A DNA stretch of 64,000 nucleotides from Piper betle (GCA_033002965.1 JAURVB010000779.1:1-64000), one strand, 5' to 3'. Positions 48,701 through 62,653 are shown, counted from the first letter of the stretch. The notes: generated from the sequence alone by a model not told the origin. A program made the numbers and translations.

Positions 48701-51336
48701 ATTTTGGTAACCTCTCTCCTCATCTTATCTTCAAAGCAAAACACACAACTAAAATAAACTTTATACTACTTATGTTATAAAGTCCTACGTATGATTCTTA
48801 TACTCCAAGTGCAATTTTTAATACCAACAAATTGGGTGCTCTTTTTATGGTTAAGTGCAACTCCATACACAATAACATCCAATATTCAAGAACATAAAAT
48901 GACGAAGTGCATAATAACAATTGAAGTGATAAACTGAGAGGAGAGAAATGGCAACCGCATCCATGAGAATCTCAACAAGGTTGATGTGGTTCATAATCAC
49001 GACGGCCGTATCCCTGGAAGCCTCCGAGTTGAACCCAAAAGGTTTGGGTCCAATCCCCCTCAGGAAGGTCCGAACATACTCCTCCTCGTTGATCGTCTCC
49101 GTCGCGCCGTCGATGGCCGGAACCCACAGTGGCTCCCCTAGCTGCGCCATTCTTATCAGCTCCTCCATGGCCGCCACCGCCAGCTCGATCACCATCGGCT
49201 TGTCGATCTCCAAATGAGCCGACACTGACCTCAACAGGTCGCCGGTGCCGCCTAGCATCTCGCCGGGGCTCCCAATCGCCCCCGGCTGCACCCCAAAGTT
49301 GCCGACGGCGAGGTCGAGCGACGAGCGGGAGGAGACGGAGGATGGGATCAAAGAGTAGGGGCTTGCCAGAGGCTTCCCAACGTACTTGGCCGCTATGCTC
49401 GATATCCGATCGATCTGCATATGCTAAGAAATTTAGTTCATGTGAACTCTGATTCTTCTATATTGAATTTTATATATATATATATCGTATAGAAGGAACA
49501 TGATTAATCAGAAGAGTGCAATTGTGAATAATGGGAACGAAAAGTGTTAGCCAGCACAAACTATTCATGAGCAACATCTGTTATGTTGCACTCACGTCCC
49601 GATTTGAAAACTAACATAAATATATTAAGTTCGCATATCGAAGCAGTGATGCCCTCACAAATCGAACTCTTCTCACAAACACACAAACGGAGAAGAATGG
49701 TGTTTATAATTCAGATGGAGAAGCAGTGATCATTATTAGTAGTCTAATTCCTAAAGTTATAAGAGCCAATATAAGAAAAACTTTCCAATTTGTTCTTACA
49801 TACACATAGCTCTATGTATGGGAACAAAAATAACTCTTCCCTCAGGATCTTATCTCCAAATTATTCTGGTTCGATGCTTCTAAATATTGGATGTATCTAA
49901 TATCTACACATTCATGTACACAAATTTAGTTCCATGCTGGGAAAAAACTCAGACAGTATTTGTATTTAAAAACTATGTCCAACATTATTAGAAAATACGC
50001 TATACTGATTAATGCGAATAATCAGAACATTGTTACCAGAGTATTATGGTATAATGTTATTACTATAATCAGAGTGAGGTGCAAGTTGGAGGGAGGAGGG
50101 GAGGGGGAGGGGGGGGGGTGTATGCGTACTTCTTCACGAAGACGGGCGTTTTCAATGCGAAGGTGGTGCTCGTCGAAGGACATCTCTCCGGGGGCGGTCA
50201 GGCCGCCGCAGTTAGGGCAGGAGGCACTGGCGAGGGCCTCCTTGTACCTCATGTTCTGAGATCTTAGCTGCTCGTTCTCCGATCTAAGTTGTGAGTTCTC
50301 TTGTCTCTCGTGCTGGTTCTTCACGCGATTATATAGACAACAATCCATCAATTAGTATGTAGTTGTTAACCAGGATTGAGATGATCGTGGCAGGATGATT
50401 TCAATGGTGCTCACCTTTACTTGGGTCCGCTTGTTTTGGAACCAGAACTTGATTTGGAGAGGCTCAAGGCCTAACTCACGGCTGAGTTCCTTCCTCTGCT
50501 TGTCATCCGGGTGGGGGCACTCCTTGAAGAAGCTAAAGTACACCCATTCAAACAGATTTTCAATTTAGCATGTTATTGAATAAGCCAGTTAAGTGTGTGG
50601 TAATATAATATGGAAGTATAACGCATACGCTTCCATCTCTTGAATTTGGTGTTGGGTGTGGCGATGGTAACGCTTCTTTTTTGGACGTTTGTTGGCATCT
50701 TGATCGTCGCCGGAGACGCCGTCGACGTTCTCGCTGTCGGACTTGCTCTCGAAGTCCTCGTCTCCGAGCTTGGCCATCTTGCTCTCCGGCGTCTGTGTAA
50801 GCTCTAATGGGAGGTTTTGCCCCTCCAACAGGGTCGGCTACAACATTCAACAAACACAACAAGAGAAAAAACACCATATCAATCACACATTACTAGCCAT
50901 GACAAATCGATTATTGATTTGAACTCTAGATTAATCCTCTCTTGGGACAAAGCAACCTCTTTTCTCTTCTCTTCCATAAAAAAAATGACCTCTTTACCTT
51001 GCCTTCTCTCTTTCCTAAGTTCTCTACTATTCAATCTCTCACTTTAAGTCACAGAGAGTGACGCGTATCACAAACTTCGAGACTGATTTGTCCACTAATG
51101 GTTAAACATATGTTCTCAACTAATTAAGCAAAAAAAGCTCAGCAGCGAAGGAGAAGACTTGAAGATATATAAAATAAACGGAGAACCAGTCTTATCAGCG
51201 AGATAGAAGAAGACAAATTATCAGTGGAGGACTTTTAGAGAGAGACGCTGACCTCAGCAAGCGTCAGATCGGAGGACCCAAATCCGATGCTAACCTTCCC
51301 CATCATCGGCGGGGCATGTCGCGCCGGTATCATCAT
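45737..51336 (-). CDS. Class IV homeodomain-leucine zipper (HD-ZIP IV) transcription factor, PDF2/HDG2/ROC-like, 764 aa
   Basis: A nuclear regulator of epidermal cell identity by family. Eleven exons join in frame (plus coordinates): 45737-46126, 46241-46336, 46815-47086, 47668-47842, 48056-48256, 48408-48509, 48956-49414, 50130-50318, 50415-50532, 50629-50837, 51253-51336; 2295 bp. The start is the first of two adjacent ATGs ([16 protein letters not shown]). The homeodomain covers about residues 79-138 ([50 protein letters not shown]). The loop-interrupted zipper follows (about 138-205), with the redox-type motif CPNCGG and [20 protein letters not shown]. The START domain runs from about 270 to 500 ([63 protein letters not shown]), then the HD-SAD region ([52 protein letters not shown]), ending [20 protein letters not shown]. 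Intact; length is as expected. The exact orthologue is not assignable by eye. Confidence 0.95.
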
Positions 51337-54300
51337 CTCCGCCGGCCAGAATACAAACCCTAATTAGCTAAAGCACCCTTGTAATTTGATGATCTTCTCT
51401 GATCCAAGTGCTGCTATTTTTGGTGGGATGGTTATGTCCTTTCCTTCTTTTCGATTGGGATTAGATTAGCCGGTGCATGTCTGACCAGCATCAAAGCTTG
51501 TTGAGGATCCAGGCTATGATGCTGTATGACGAGGATGCAAGTGAGATGTACACGTAGATCATCATCAAGTGTTTGTCGGCAAAGCTAGGTAAGTAAGAAG
51601 AACCATGAACAGTTAATCGCAAATATATTCATGCATATAATTCTTCCTTGCTGTATATTGTTGTAAGTCCACTCCTGCAAGGGAAATTAAACGAAAAGAT
51701 CATAAGATTTATAAGTGCATGAAAGAATAGATGAGCAATAAAAACAAAAGGGAAATGAAACGCCGGCCGTGGTTTAGCTTTACGGCTTTCAGATCATACT
51801 TTTTCCGAATAATAGCTTAGTATCACTATGTTTACAACCTCAAGTGGAAAAGGTCAGATCTGGCCTTTGATCTTCATAAGACAAGGTACAAGTAAATGAA
51901 GGGAAAGAGGACCATCTTGCAAAACTAGACGTGGGTTTTCTTCCCAGTGAAGATTTGGGAGGTGGGTCTGGCCATGGAGGCCGGCCGCAGGTCGCCAAAG
52001 TAGTGGGGGAAACAGAAAGGAAGGGGAGAAGAGGAGGAGTGTGAGAGGGGAGGAAAAAGAAAGGTTATGAAGAAGACGAAAAGGGGAACAGGTGGAGAAG
52101 GTGTAGCAGGGAGGAGTAATTGCAGAGCATGTAGGGAGGTTACAATGGCATTTATTGTGAGCAAGGTGGGGAGGTGTAATTTCAAAGGAGATGGGATAAA
52201 GAGAGGTCTATCATATATCTCCTTGTTTAATTTTGCCTTAACATAAGTACGGTTAAACGAATGGCCGCTGCCAAACCCATGAAAATATTTTGATGAACTG
52301 CTAAATTATTGATCGGTTGATATGTATTAATCCTCACGTTATTCTTGCTGTATGTGATTCTTTTTCTTTAGGACAATGAGTTATTTCTGATTGATAGGTA
52401 TTGCTGAAACTAAACCCACGGTGTCTTTGTATCATGTAAGTGATTATCTATCACATTGTTGGCTGCTACCAATTGTTTCATTAGTGCAGAAGAATAATTG
52501 CAGAATGCGTATTGTTTGGTGTTTTGGATTTTATGATTAATACATGTGTTATCGGAACTTGTATATTAACGCAATAAATACTAGCTAGCGTTAATGTCTC
52601 TCAAAAGCATGCACCACTAACACTTATTAGTATAATAATTTGCAAGTGACAAACATTTGAAAGAGCTACAACTATACTTCACACTATATTATACATATAC
52701 TTACAGGTGTATATATAAACATAGATAATTTAACCAGCTTGTGACGCGAAAGTAATTCACACTAATAGGACACATTAATCAACGTTGCAATATATAAGCA
52801 TTATGTGTTTATGAGCAATATTATCTTTCTACAAGGTAGGAGGAGGGGAAGATAGGTACCCTTAGGGTATTTATTTTCTTGAAGGGGGAGGTAGAAGAGC
52901 AGCTGGAGAGAGACAGTGCAGAGACGACTCATAGTAATATATAAGAGATCAATAGTGGTGATATAGATATGGAAGGGCTAATTTGGTGTGGGATAAATAT
53001 GGAAGTTGGAGGAGAGCTTGGGTCTTCTTCACACAGCTAACCAGGGACATTGAACACGGCCTTGGGCAACCTCCATTAAATGAATGCGGGCTGTGGCAGC
53101 AGAGTCGCTGCTTCTGCATGTTAATGTACAAGGAGCCCTCCTTCCTCATGACCACATTCATGGCGGCCTTTCCCTTCCTATTTTACTTGTTATTACCCTT
53201 CAACTTGATCATTACCATCTTTACTTCTTTCTAGAATATCAAATCTATAGTATATAATCACAAGTATAAAAGTATACACACTTTGTAGAGAACATTAATT
53301 CTATATATTTAAAATTTTCCTATTGCTTTAAATTCTAGTGGGTCCTTCACTAAACCATATAATATTTTGTTTGTTTTTCTCAGATCTGAACATTATTTTT
53401 TTTGGGTTTTTTCATGGTTATAAATCATGAAGCAAACTTGGGCATGTTAAAGGCATAATTAATAAATTAGTAAAAGAACCGAGTTGCGAGAAATTATGAA
53501 CATAGGACTTTGAAGTCTAATTCTAAGAAAAATGTTGATCAATATTCATTTTTAAACCATACATGCAATTAAATTGAAACATGAAAATCAATTGCCTGGA
53601 GTTATTTGATTTATATGTTATAATAGCAATAAGGTTGCCCCATTAACTAATCAACGTGGTAGCTGGCTCGTAATTAATTATACTCTCATAATTAGTCATA
53701 TAAAAAAAACTTCATTACAATGGTTTTATTTCCATCATTAGTATAGATTTAAGGCAGTCATAGGTTTGTGTTTATATATATATATGATGCTTAGCTAGTG
53801 GACAAACTCTGGATACAGAAAATAATAAAATGATATTGAGGAAAAGGAAGGGAGAAAAATGGTTACGTATTAGGGGCATTGGATAAAAATTATAAATGAA
53901 ATGTTTTTGACGCTGTAAATTTAATTAAGTAATTGAAACGGTTTTAGACGTTGACTTGTTTGACTTCATTCCCCCAGGACGGGGGAATTGGTCAATCGCA
54001 CGCCGGCAAGGGTGGGGCTTTTGGACGAGGCCCATTTGGCCCAGTCGCAGTACGGCCGAGTTTTTAAAATATTCACGCGAGAAATTGAGCAAACACATTT
54101 TCTCTCGCCGATATATGGGACGAAGATGCCCTACATTTGATGGCGTCAGCATTTTATTATTTTATTATTTTTTGCTTCTTCGTAAACCACTTTTTATTGG
54201 GCCCACACCTTTTCAGAAGTCAACAAAGGCCACTTCTTCTTTTTTTTTTTTTTGGCGGGAGCTAGCCCTACTCTTACATCAGCCCTAAACTGTCGCCCCT

Positions 54301-56334
54301 TTGTTGGTTGACTAAATTCCTTTCTTCTTTTGAAAAAAAGGCCTTGGTTGAAATGAAGGAAGTCCTTTGTTTTTACAAAGGCAATTTTCCAAGACAAAAT
54401 TCAATAGTTAAGTGGGGGTTGAATTGCCGATATCCGAGGACAGCTAATTAGACACATAATATTGAAGGTTATTTTTAATTCCTTTTTTTAATAAGACTAT
54501 AGTTGCAAGATGTTGTACTATGTGTGCCTTTTGTTAGAGACAGATTAATTTTATAGATAAATTTTCATTGAATATCTAAAAGATAGTCTCCTACTTATCA
54601 TCAAAGTGAGATTTTTGACTCCCTTTTCATTAATAACATATTATAATAAATGAAAATATGTGATGCTTGTTTTAGAGATTCTTTTATTATGAGTTTTATT
54701 TTTATTAATTTTAATTAGTGAAATCTCTTTCTTTTCATGAGAGCATGACTTTTGATTCTCAAATTGATAAGAGTAGTTATTGACTAACATGCTTAGAAGG
54801 CTAGAGATCAAGAGTGTTTAATACAAATATGACCCCCATTCCTTTTTTTATGAAGGAATTACGATAACTCACTTATAATAACAAAAATTATGCATCTAAA
54901 ACATCAATGAACTATGATAATTACTGCTTACATTAACTTCAGTTCAAATTCAATCTACTTTTGAGAAAAATGCTCACTTTTATAAGTGGGGAAAGCAACC
55001 ACTTCTATTAGTGAATGCTAGTTTTTATAGATATGGTCATTATGGGGGAGTGAGTTAATTTGAGAGTTCAACAATAGTAGTTTAGCTAGTCATCAAAACA
55101 CCCGTACATCTATGGATATTTAGAAAATGGAAATGAAAATATTAAACGACTACATTTATAAATAGATTTAAATAGATATACCACAATGTGTTTATCCTTC
55201 TTCCAATGACCCATTAGTGATCATAAAGATAGAATAATAATCTCTAGGGGGAAAAGATTAGAATTTATAGAAAACTATTGGATCGAAAAGGTTGCAACTC
55301 TATAGATGCAGCCATAAAAAGAGGGAAGAAGCAACTTCTCCAGAGAGTGATAACGAAGAAATGGACCTTTTTTTAACAAAATGGATGCAACCATAACAAG
55401 AGAACTTTTATCTATGAAACACATTCCTAGAGAGATGAACCCGCTTAATTAGGAGCAAGAAGAAAGTAAATATATTAGTCAGAAATTCAATGGTGAAGGG
55501 CCAGGTAATGTCTGGCTTGCATTTCTAATTAAGTGATCAAGTGTTGTGCTCGCTAAGGTGCAGGGTTGGGACAAAAATGCATATAGTCAATGTATTCAAT
55601 TAATGGGGCTATGCATATATGCTCTACAAAAGACAGTTGGTTGGAAGTAGTTGGTGGGTGGCGGCCTCTGACCTCACTGTACGCCTTGCATCACACTTAC
55701 GCTTGTATTTTTTAGCATCCATGTTACAAAGTTTTTGTGTGGATCATATCCTTGTATACAAATATGCACACCACACACACATATGTTAGCACGTATGATT
55801 CAATTATCAGTGGTCTTGTTTAATTTGCCTACACATCACTTTGTCTTTTCAAGACGTCTTATCATTTCATTCTCATGGTAACAGTGTTATACATGCATTG
55901 AGCAAGTTCAATTATTATATGTATGATCACGTTTTGATAATATTTCATCTTTACCTTTATGAAAGATTTTTTTTTCAGTAGCGTTCGAACTTGATTAATT
56001 TGATTAATTAATACAATTTTCATTTCAATTCATGCTGTGCTCATTCCCAGTTTATTTCATTTCTTGATTGATTATGAGGTTTTTCGTTGAAGCTTTGCTT
56101 TTCCATAGTGATAATATCTGTACATGAATTAATCCTAAATACAACAAACTTAGACACATCTATGCAGTTTTTATCATGTGTAACATGTTGAACAGCCGTT
56201 CTAATCAGGGCTCATGTGTATATGTAGAAACTAAAGAAGACAGAAGAAACGTAATTCGTAGTTGAGAGGAAAGGCGTTTTTATGAGAGCATAAATGGTAG
56301 TCCTTAGTATTTATATTAGTTAAAAAAAAGTAAT

Positions 56335-56385
56335 ATATATATATATATCTAATAATAATAATAATAATAATAATTAATCATGGTA
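56335..56385. repeat. (TA)n and (AAT)n microsatellites
   Basis: A short TA run (about 56334-56348) followed closely by about eight AAT units (about 56352-56374). Confidence 0.85.
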
Positions 56386-57552
56386 AATGATATTTGCTTG
56401 TTCTATGCATGTATTTATTACTACAACATAGATTCTATGGTAATGCAACAGTGCATACAGAGAAAAGATTTCAATTCCACAAGCAGTTCTGATGCAAATA
56501 ATTTTAGTGGCCTAGCTACCCAGTACCCACACATCAGAAAACTTGGGGAACTTTCATGTTTTAGTTGAAGGAAATATTGAAGTTCATAGTGGTTGGCAAT
56601 CTCACCCACCTGTAAAACTGCAAGTCATATGTAGCTCCCATGATATATATAAGAGATATTATACATATAAATTAAGCAGCTCCCATATTACATAGCCATG
56701 ATCAATAATGCAATTTAAATCGTTTTCATCTCCTTCTCCATGTTTTTGAGTTGGCAGACAGAATCTCTTATATCTTGGGAAGCCATTATTGAGACCTTAA
56801 TTCACTCTTTAATTATGTCAATGAATCATATTTCTCAATCAAACTTTGATCCATTCAACTGAGGCCGTTGTGATGATCATGTGCTTCCCATATGTGGGCT
56901 GTATGTGTTGCTTTGAACTGATGAATATGGTGGTCCAAACTCCAGATTGAACCAAGGACCAGTGGGCTTCAGGGAGCCAACAACCATTTGTTTCATGCTG
57001 TAATTGATATCCTAATATTCATACAAATTAAACTTTACCTCATCCGATCTTTTCCATCTATTATACACAAATCACTCTTTCGTGCTTCAAGTCAAATCAA
57101 TTTTAATGTGCTATCCTGCTCTTATATATTTGTCATAGACTATATACCTTTGTTAATGGGGATAATTATACTGTATATTTATTTTCCAATAAGATATTTG
57201 CTAGCTACAAGGAATGAAAATGATTATCATGTCCATTTCCCATCCATCTATAGAGGAATCATAAAAAAGTATGAGATAGAAATGGTCGTTTATGTGTGCT
57301 TTACGTCTATAATCTTACTACGAATTACTTATCATTGACATTTTTTAGATCATATGAAAATTTATCTAATTTATCTATTTTTAGATCCTTTGATTTACTT
57401 CAAATATTTAGTAATTGACCCAGCTTGAAAAACATGATTTTTTTCACAAATAACTGACCCTCATGTATATTATGAAATTCATAACTTATATACTGTAGCT
57501 ACACATGTAAAATAGGTAATAAGATGTTTAACAAGCTGAATGCGATATTCTA

Positions 57553-57554
<2 letters not shown>

Positions 57555-57617
<63 letters not shown>
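57555..57617. repeat. Compound (CT)n(TA)n microsatellite
   Basis: About 18-19 CT units run directly into about 12 TA units. CT-rich tracts near plant promoters can bind GAGA-type BPC factors, but distance from both flanking genes makes a role speculative. Confidence 0.95.
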
Positions 57618-57622
<5 letters not shown>

Positions 57623-59050
57623 TTACATACATTTAAATGGGAAGAGGGCAGCTTGCTCGGTCCTACACAACCTTATGGAGGATGGGCTTCTCACCGACTC
57701 TATCTAACATGTGTACCTTGCTTATAGATTGCACTGTTTTGTTAGGATCAGGTCATCAGGATGTTTCTTACCATCAGCTAGCTTGTATACCCAGAGACAA
57801 AGGTATATAAACAAAAACTTGGTGGTTTGGGTTCAATTAGCTAGTACTTGAATTTCAATAGCTTGAGTTACTAATATCCTCAACTTGAGTCCTGAACTAA
57901 TAGCAAAAGAAAATAATATATTGACAAACAATCGAGGGTGAGAAGATTAAAGTTTATGATATGGGCTGTATTAATGAAACATTTAAGATTGTTCGATGGT
58001 TTACAGTTTTTCATGTCTTGGGGTAAAAGGGCGGCCGGCCAGTCGGCCAGGGACGTGGGAGTTGGGACAAGGAAGAGAATGGTTGTCCATTAAATACCAT
58101 TTATCTTACATTCATTTTTTCCACGTTTGTTTTGTTGTACCATCAACCATATACATATATATACACATGCACACCTTATCTTTAACTTTTGGCAGGTTAA
58201 TTGGACTCCATCTCTCCCATCCAAATAATTATAATAATGAAGTTTATAATTAATAGATGAACCTCTAATTTGATGGCCTAGCTTGGTTGTAATGTTCTTG
58301 TTCTTTTGTTGTATATATATTCAGTTCATGTTGCATGCATGGACTGGTAATTAGCAGGTTATTACCAAATTCTCTTGCTTAGGACATTCATGCATGTAAA
58401 TTTGTATGATTTGCCTCTTTGCCTAAAAGCTCAAACACAGACAAATAATTGCACTCGGAGTCCAATATTAGCATAAGACACGAGGTCCATAATATTCTTC
58501 CGACAATATATATCTCTGGTAGTATTTGAACTTTGGCTCTCTATATATCATTTAATTAATTTTAAATGGCTTTGCCTCTTTGCCTAAAGCTCAACGACAA
58601 AAACGAAATTAATACTCTATTAGTTACTACGAATAAAATTCATGTAAAATTAATATTCTTAGAAGTATTAATTAAACTGATCATGAGTCAAAATCAACAC
58701 CCCTTTAGCTTTCGTAAAAGGCTTTAGCTATTTTACCTAAATGATCAAGTTGTTCCGTAAAAAAATGAAGTAAAAGCTGTTAATTACTCTATTTATACAA
58801 TATTTTTTATCTTTCTCCATGGTTTATCATATGTACATGAGCAGCTGTAGAGATTTGTAGTTTTGGCGAGGTACATGACCATGCATATTTTATTACTAGC
58901 TAGTTCTTATAGAATCATGTTATAGTGACATTGTTTTCTGCTCTGTGAATACAACCAACATTATCAACTGATCAAATAAAAATTAAAGATTATTTATGGA
59001 TCATCTCCCTTGATAATTGCATCTTTTATTACCAGCTTCTGACCCCCTAT

Positions 59051-59060
59051 TATATATAAG
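59051..59060 (+). promoter_or_regulatory. TATA box of the VUP-like gene
   Basis: TATATATAAG about 240 bp upstream of the ATG, followed by a C/T-rich leader. The strong match and position fit a TATA element with a leader of about 210 bp. Not experimentally supported. Confidence 0.5.
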
Positions 59061-59298
59061 CAAAAACGTCAACTTCCACTGCTGATTTCAATTCTACTCC
59101 GCCATGGGGCCGCCCATCTTTTCAGCTCCTTGGTGGTTGGTCTTTGCATTACTTTTGACCCCTTTTGTTCTGTTCATCCTATTGTGTATAAACCCCTATG
59201 ATTCTCCTCCAAACTAGACAATTTCAAACTTCTGCCTTTTCCTTCTCAAATTTTCTCACTTACCCATAATTCTCCGACGATCAGAGCTTCTTTCAATC

Positions 59299-60043
59299 AT
59301 GTCCAATTCTAACAGCCTTGCCAATTCGGAGGAGAGTAGTTGGACCTTTTACTTGCAGGACTTCTTTGGAGGAGAAAGCTCTTTGGGAGATTATTCATGG
59401 GGTCATGATGATATGGGTCATGGTGGATTCTCAACGTCGTCCATGATCTCCGATGCTGCCTCTGTAGCTGCATGGCAGATAGCCAAGCACAAAGAGATGT
59501 GGCTTGGTCCCAAGAGCAGCACCTGGAAGAAATTGAGTTTGAAGAAGAGAATAGGAACAAGAGGAGGTTTGGAAGATGATGATCTTGAAGACACTGCTAG
59601 CTCCCCTGTCAACAGTCCTAAGGTCAGTGAGATCAATTAGCTAAGAATATAACATATATGCCAACTTTTTCTTTTCAATAATTGCCAACAAATTTAATTG
59701 GTTGTTTGATGTTGGCAGATTAGTGAGATGAAACAACTTGAGGAGATCAATCCGAGCAAAAAGTGGCTCATTCAGATATCACACATGCAGGGCAGGTGAA
59801 ACAAATTACATATGTACATGTAGACAACATTTTTTTTTCATGTGTTGTATATTCATTTTGATGTGTGAAACTCAAACTCTTTAGAACATTTTTATGGGCT
59901 AGCTTTTGTTTAAATGCTAATGTGTTGATCACAAATGCCACAGGAGATCAGTACCGGTGGGGAATGCTCCAAGCTGCAGGGCAATATTGATAGAACAGAA
60001 AAGGGCTATGATGAAGAAGCTGGTTCTGGATGCAATGAACTAA
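59299..60043 (+). CDS. VASCULAR-RELATED UNKNOWN PROTEIN (VUP)-like, 166 aa
   Basis: A small plant-specific protein family expressed in vascular tissue, reported to alter growth and hormone responses when overexpressed; biochemical function unknown. Three exons (59299-59622, 59719-59795, 59944-60043) join into 501 bp with clean GT-AG borders. Family-like features are the N-terminal EESSWTFYLQDFFGGESS block, the STSSMISDAASVAAWQ motif, and the acidic LEDTASSPVNSP stretch near the end of exon 1. The C-terminus is basic and helical-looking (EQKRAMMKKLVLDAMN). There is no signal peptide or membrane segment. The VUP assignment is from motif memory and should be checked. The gene stands alone, with a TATA box upstream and A/T-rich DNA on both sides. 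Confidence 0.85.
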
Positions 60044-62070
60044 GAAAAAGGGGACTCCGTGTTGTTCCCTTATCCATCTTCGCAAACGCAAGTTGAACAC
60101 AAAACATCAAATCGCACCCTGCAAATATATATTAAGCTCCTTATTAGTTGCATGGCCGGCTTCCATCTTGTATTGTTTTTCATGACTTCCAACAAATTTA
60201 TACAAGTGTAAATTGCTATTCAAGTACAATATCTACAAGATGGGCACACAATTATCACAGTTTAATCGGCATTTGCAGCATTAGTATTAGTTGATCAATA
60301 CCATGTGAACGGAAGAGAAACATGTATTGTCCTCTTGTTAAGTATTCGGGAGCAATCACTTCATGGTACAGGCCAAAGTAGATGGTTGTGGCGTCTTCAT
60401 CAATATATATAAAAGCATTTATACGTCGGGATTATATGAGAAGATCAATCATATAAGAAAAGAACGTCAAACTGCTTGCCACGGACAAGGAGTTCGATAA
60501 GATGAAACACAACCACTGCATCTACCATTTCCATGTGCAAGGGTATTAAGAATGGGAAGTACATAAGAGTTAAGAGTAGGAGCTGGCTCTGAATATTCCA
60601 GATATTTGGTAGGCGTTGGAAGAAAACTTTATAAACGTCTGTATATGTAACAAGAAATCATTCAATCCTTTCTGCAACTAGATGATATCATATGGTGAAA
60701 AATGGCCCCAGTTTGATTGAGCTTGATATTCAATTTCATTGATTAATTATTCATTGATATATATTGTAATCATTCTATAAAATAGTTTATGACACTAATT
60801 AAGAGAAATGGTAGGTCGAACTAATCAATCGTGGCAACCACCCAGTCTACTCATATTTATTTTCGGAAGAAATTATATTTGTGCAATCTCTCGTTTAATT
60901 TATGGAACATAAATATTGTTTGATGGGTCGTTCAAACCAAGTCTAAAAGATAGGAAATATTGGCGTTGTCAATGAACACTTATGAGATAAATCAATGCCC
61001 GATGCTTCAAATCTGAAGTGGTGCAATCTATGAGGATTATTCAAATGAACAGTTATGGAAGAGCATTAAAAAATAGGAAACATATGTGTACAAAAGAGAT
61101 TAGTTGGAAGGGAACAAGGGAATGAAATGGTCTCTAGTAGTATCTATACATCTATCAATCATTGAGAGATTATACGTGAAACCTAACAAGATTCGAGTGG
61201 GCGATCAATCACAGGACATGGTTCGCCCAATTTATTAACAAATTAAACCCAGAAGTCAAAAGACTCAACACAGACGAATATTCCTTTTCTTTTTTTATAA
61301 AAAATGTATAGTAGGCTAATTTATATAGTTATTAATTCGTTAATAACACTAATTACTTGGTGTATGGTAGTTGCTTGGGACGCCCAAATTTTGAGTTGAC
61401 TTATCGGTGGCAAGTTTGACTGCCTACTTTTAATATAAAAATAACAAACATAAATATTATGGGCAAAACTTTGTCTTATAATCCATAAAAGATAGAACCT
61501 CGACAAATAATCAGTAAACTAATAATTTTAGTGATTTTATCAAAATCTCATTTTTTTAAAACAAAACTAGTTTATTAAAACGACAATACATGAGAAGGCT
61601 GATCTTTCCCTTGTTTCGCAAGATAATAAGCCAATTAAAAGAATGAGCCAATTTGATCTGAGATCTATCTATATATTTTACTATAAGATTGATAAAATGG
61701 GATAAGATAAGTACGAAAATGAGAGAACAAGATAATTTTCTTAGGAACAAGTTTTTATTTTTAAGTGTGAAAGCTGGAAAAGAAAATACAGAAAAAACAA
61801 AGCAAAATACAGAACCTTTACAAGACGGATGCCTAATTCCTACTTTTCGTTGGACAAATTATTACTTAGACTAATATCAACATCAACATGATTGTTCGAC
61901 TTTTGTCCGTCGACCCTAATGATCATCTGATTACATAAAAACTGTGATCTACATATATAAATTTGATCATCGTGTGGTATATATAATTCTCATGCTTGCA
62001 TTCTATATATGCATTTAACATCCTCAACTAATTCTCCCTTCAACATGATTAGCCACCACTATATATACAG
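60044..62070. other. VUP-like 3' flank and A/T-rich spacer
   Basis: The presumed 3' UTR to about 60250, then A/T-rich DNA. Short open frames on either strand (for example 61321-61506 and 61556-61750) have no recognisable features. Confidence 0.5.
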
Positions 62071-62442
62071 TTGGTGAACAAACCAAATGTATATGATTCA
62101 GAATGGTGGACAAACATTTCTCTCGTGTGTAACGGAGTAGCACATGAAACAGCTCGCGCTTGTCGGCATAATAACTACAAAGAGTGGGAACAAAAAAGGG
62201 GGGATCAGAAGAAGAAATCAATGCTGCACATGCTTGGGTTAGCTCGTACTGATTACTACAAGATGATTCAGAGTGGTGGCCGTGGAAGCGGTGATCATAA
62301 GAGTTTGGATGCCAAATTACTGTTGCAGGATCCGTCGTCTAAGTGTACGAAGGCGACCGGAGAGACTCGTGAAAACTGGTCGGTCCCCTTTGCCATATTT
62401 ACGATTCTCGTGCACACTGTCACACCCCGATTGACAGGCTAA
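62071..62442 (+). other. Orphan open frame, doubtful gene
   Basis: A 123-codon frame begins without an ATG (GTG at the frame start); the first good ATG is near 62221 (MLHMLGLARTDYYKMI). It contains EWWTNISLVCNG and a Gly/Lys-rich middle, matching nothing I recognise. A TATA-like 'ctatatatac' lies at about 62058. The region is less A/T-rich than its surroundings, which is the only other argument for coding. It may be chance or part of an unrecognised exon. Confidence 0.2.
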
Positions 62443-62653
62443 CAACCAAGACGGGAGGGAGAGGAATGGCCCCTCTCCTTTTAAGACTCAGAGTTGATGA
62501 AGAATGTACCCATTGATGACAGGTTGCCCTCTCGCTAGCTAGCTAGAAGCCGAGAACAATATTGATCGTTCGCTCCACGCAGGCCGACCATCAATTTGTT
62601 AATATTGTGAACTTCGACTATAATCTTGTAACTAAATATATTGTTCGTGGATC

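Larger units (their letters stand above)
51337..59050. other. Gene-free 7.7-kb interval between divergent HD-ZIP IV and VUP-like genes
   Basis: Probably 5' leader and promoter of the leftward HD-ZIP IV gene on the left (51340-52200, with a pyrimidine-rich minus-strand stretch at 51990-52130) and promoter of the VUP-like gene on the right. Between them I see A/T-rich DNA with microsatellites and no supported gene. A less A/T-rich island at 52960-53170 and another at 53960-54060 remain unexplained. 54540-54790 resembles the A/T repeat in PCFS4 intron 3. Open frames such as 56988-57338 have no recognisable content. Confidence 0.5.

Noticed and set aside
49129..49452. Plus-strand frame of 107 codons
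   Set aside because: Antisense of the START-domain exon of the HD-ZIP IV gene.
53960..53985. Partial similarity to the 3' part of miR166 (cttcattcccc)
   Set aside because: Only about 11-12 bases match, the 5' half differs, and I could not find a matching star strand for a precursor hairpin.
56988..57338. Plus-strand frame of 116 codons
   Set aside because: A/T-rich intergenic sequence giving an Ile/Tyr/Phe-rich translation without motifs; no promoter or splice context.
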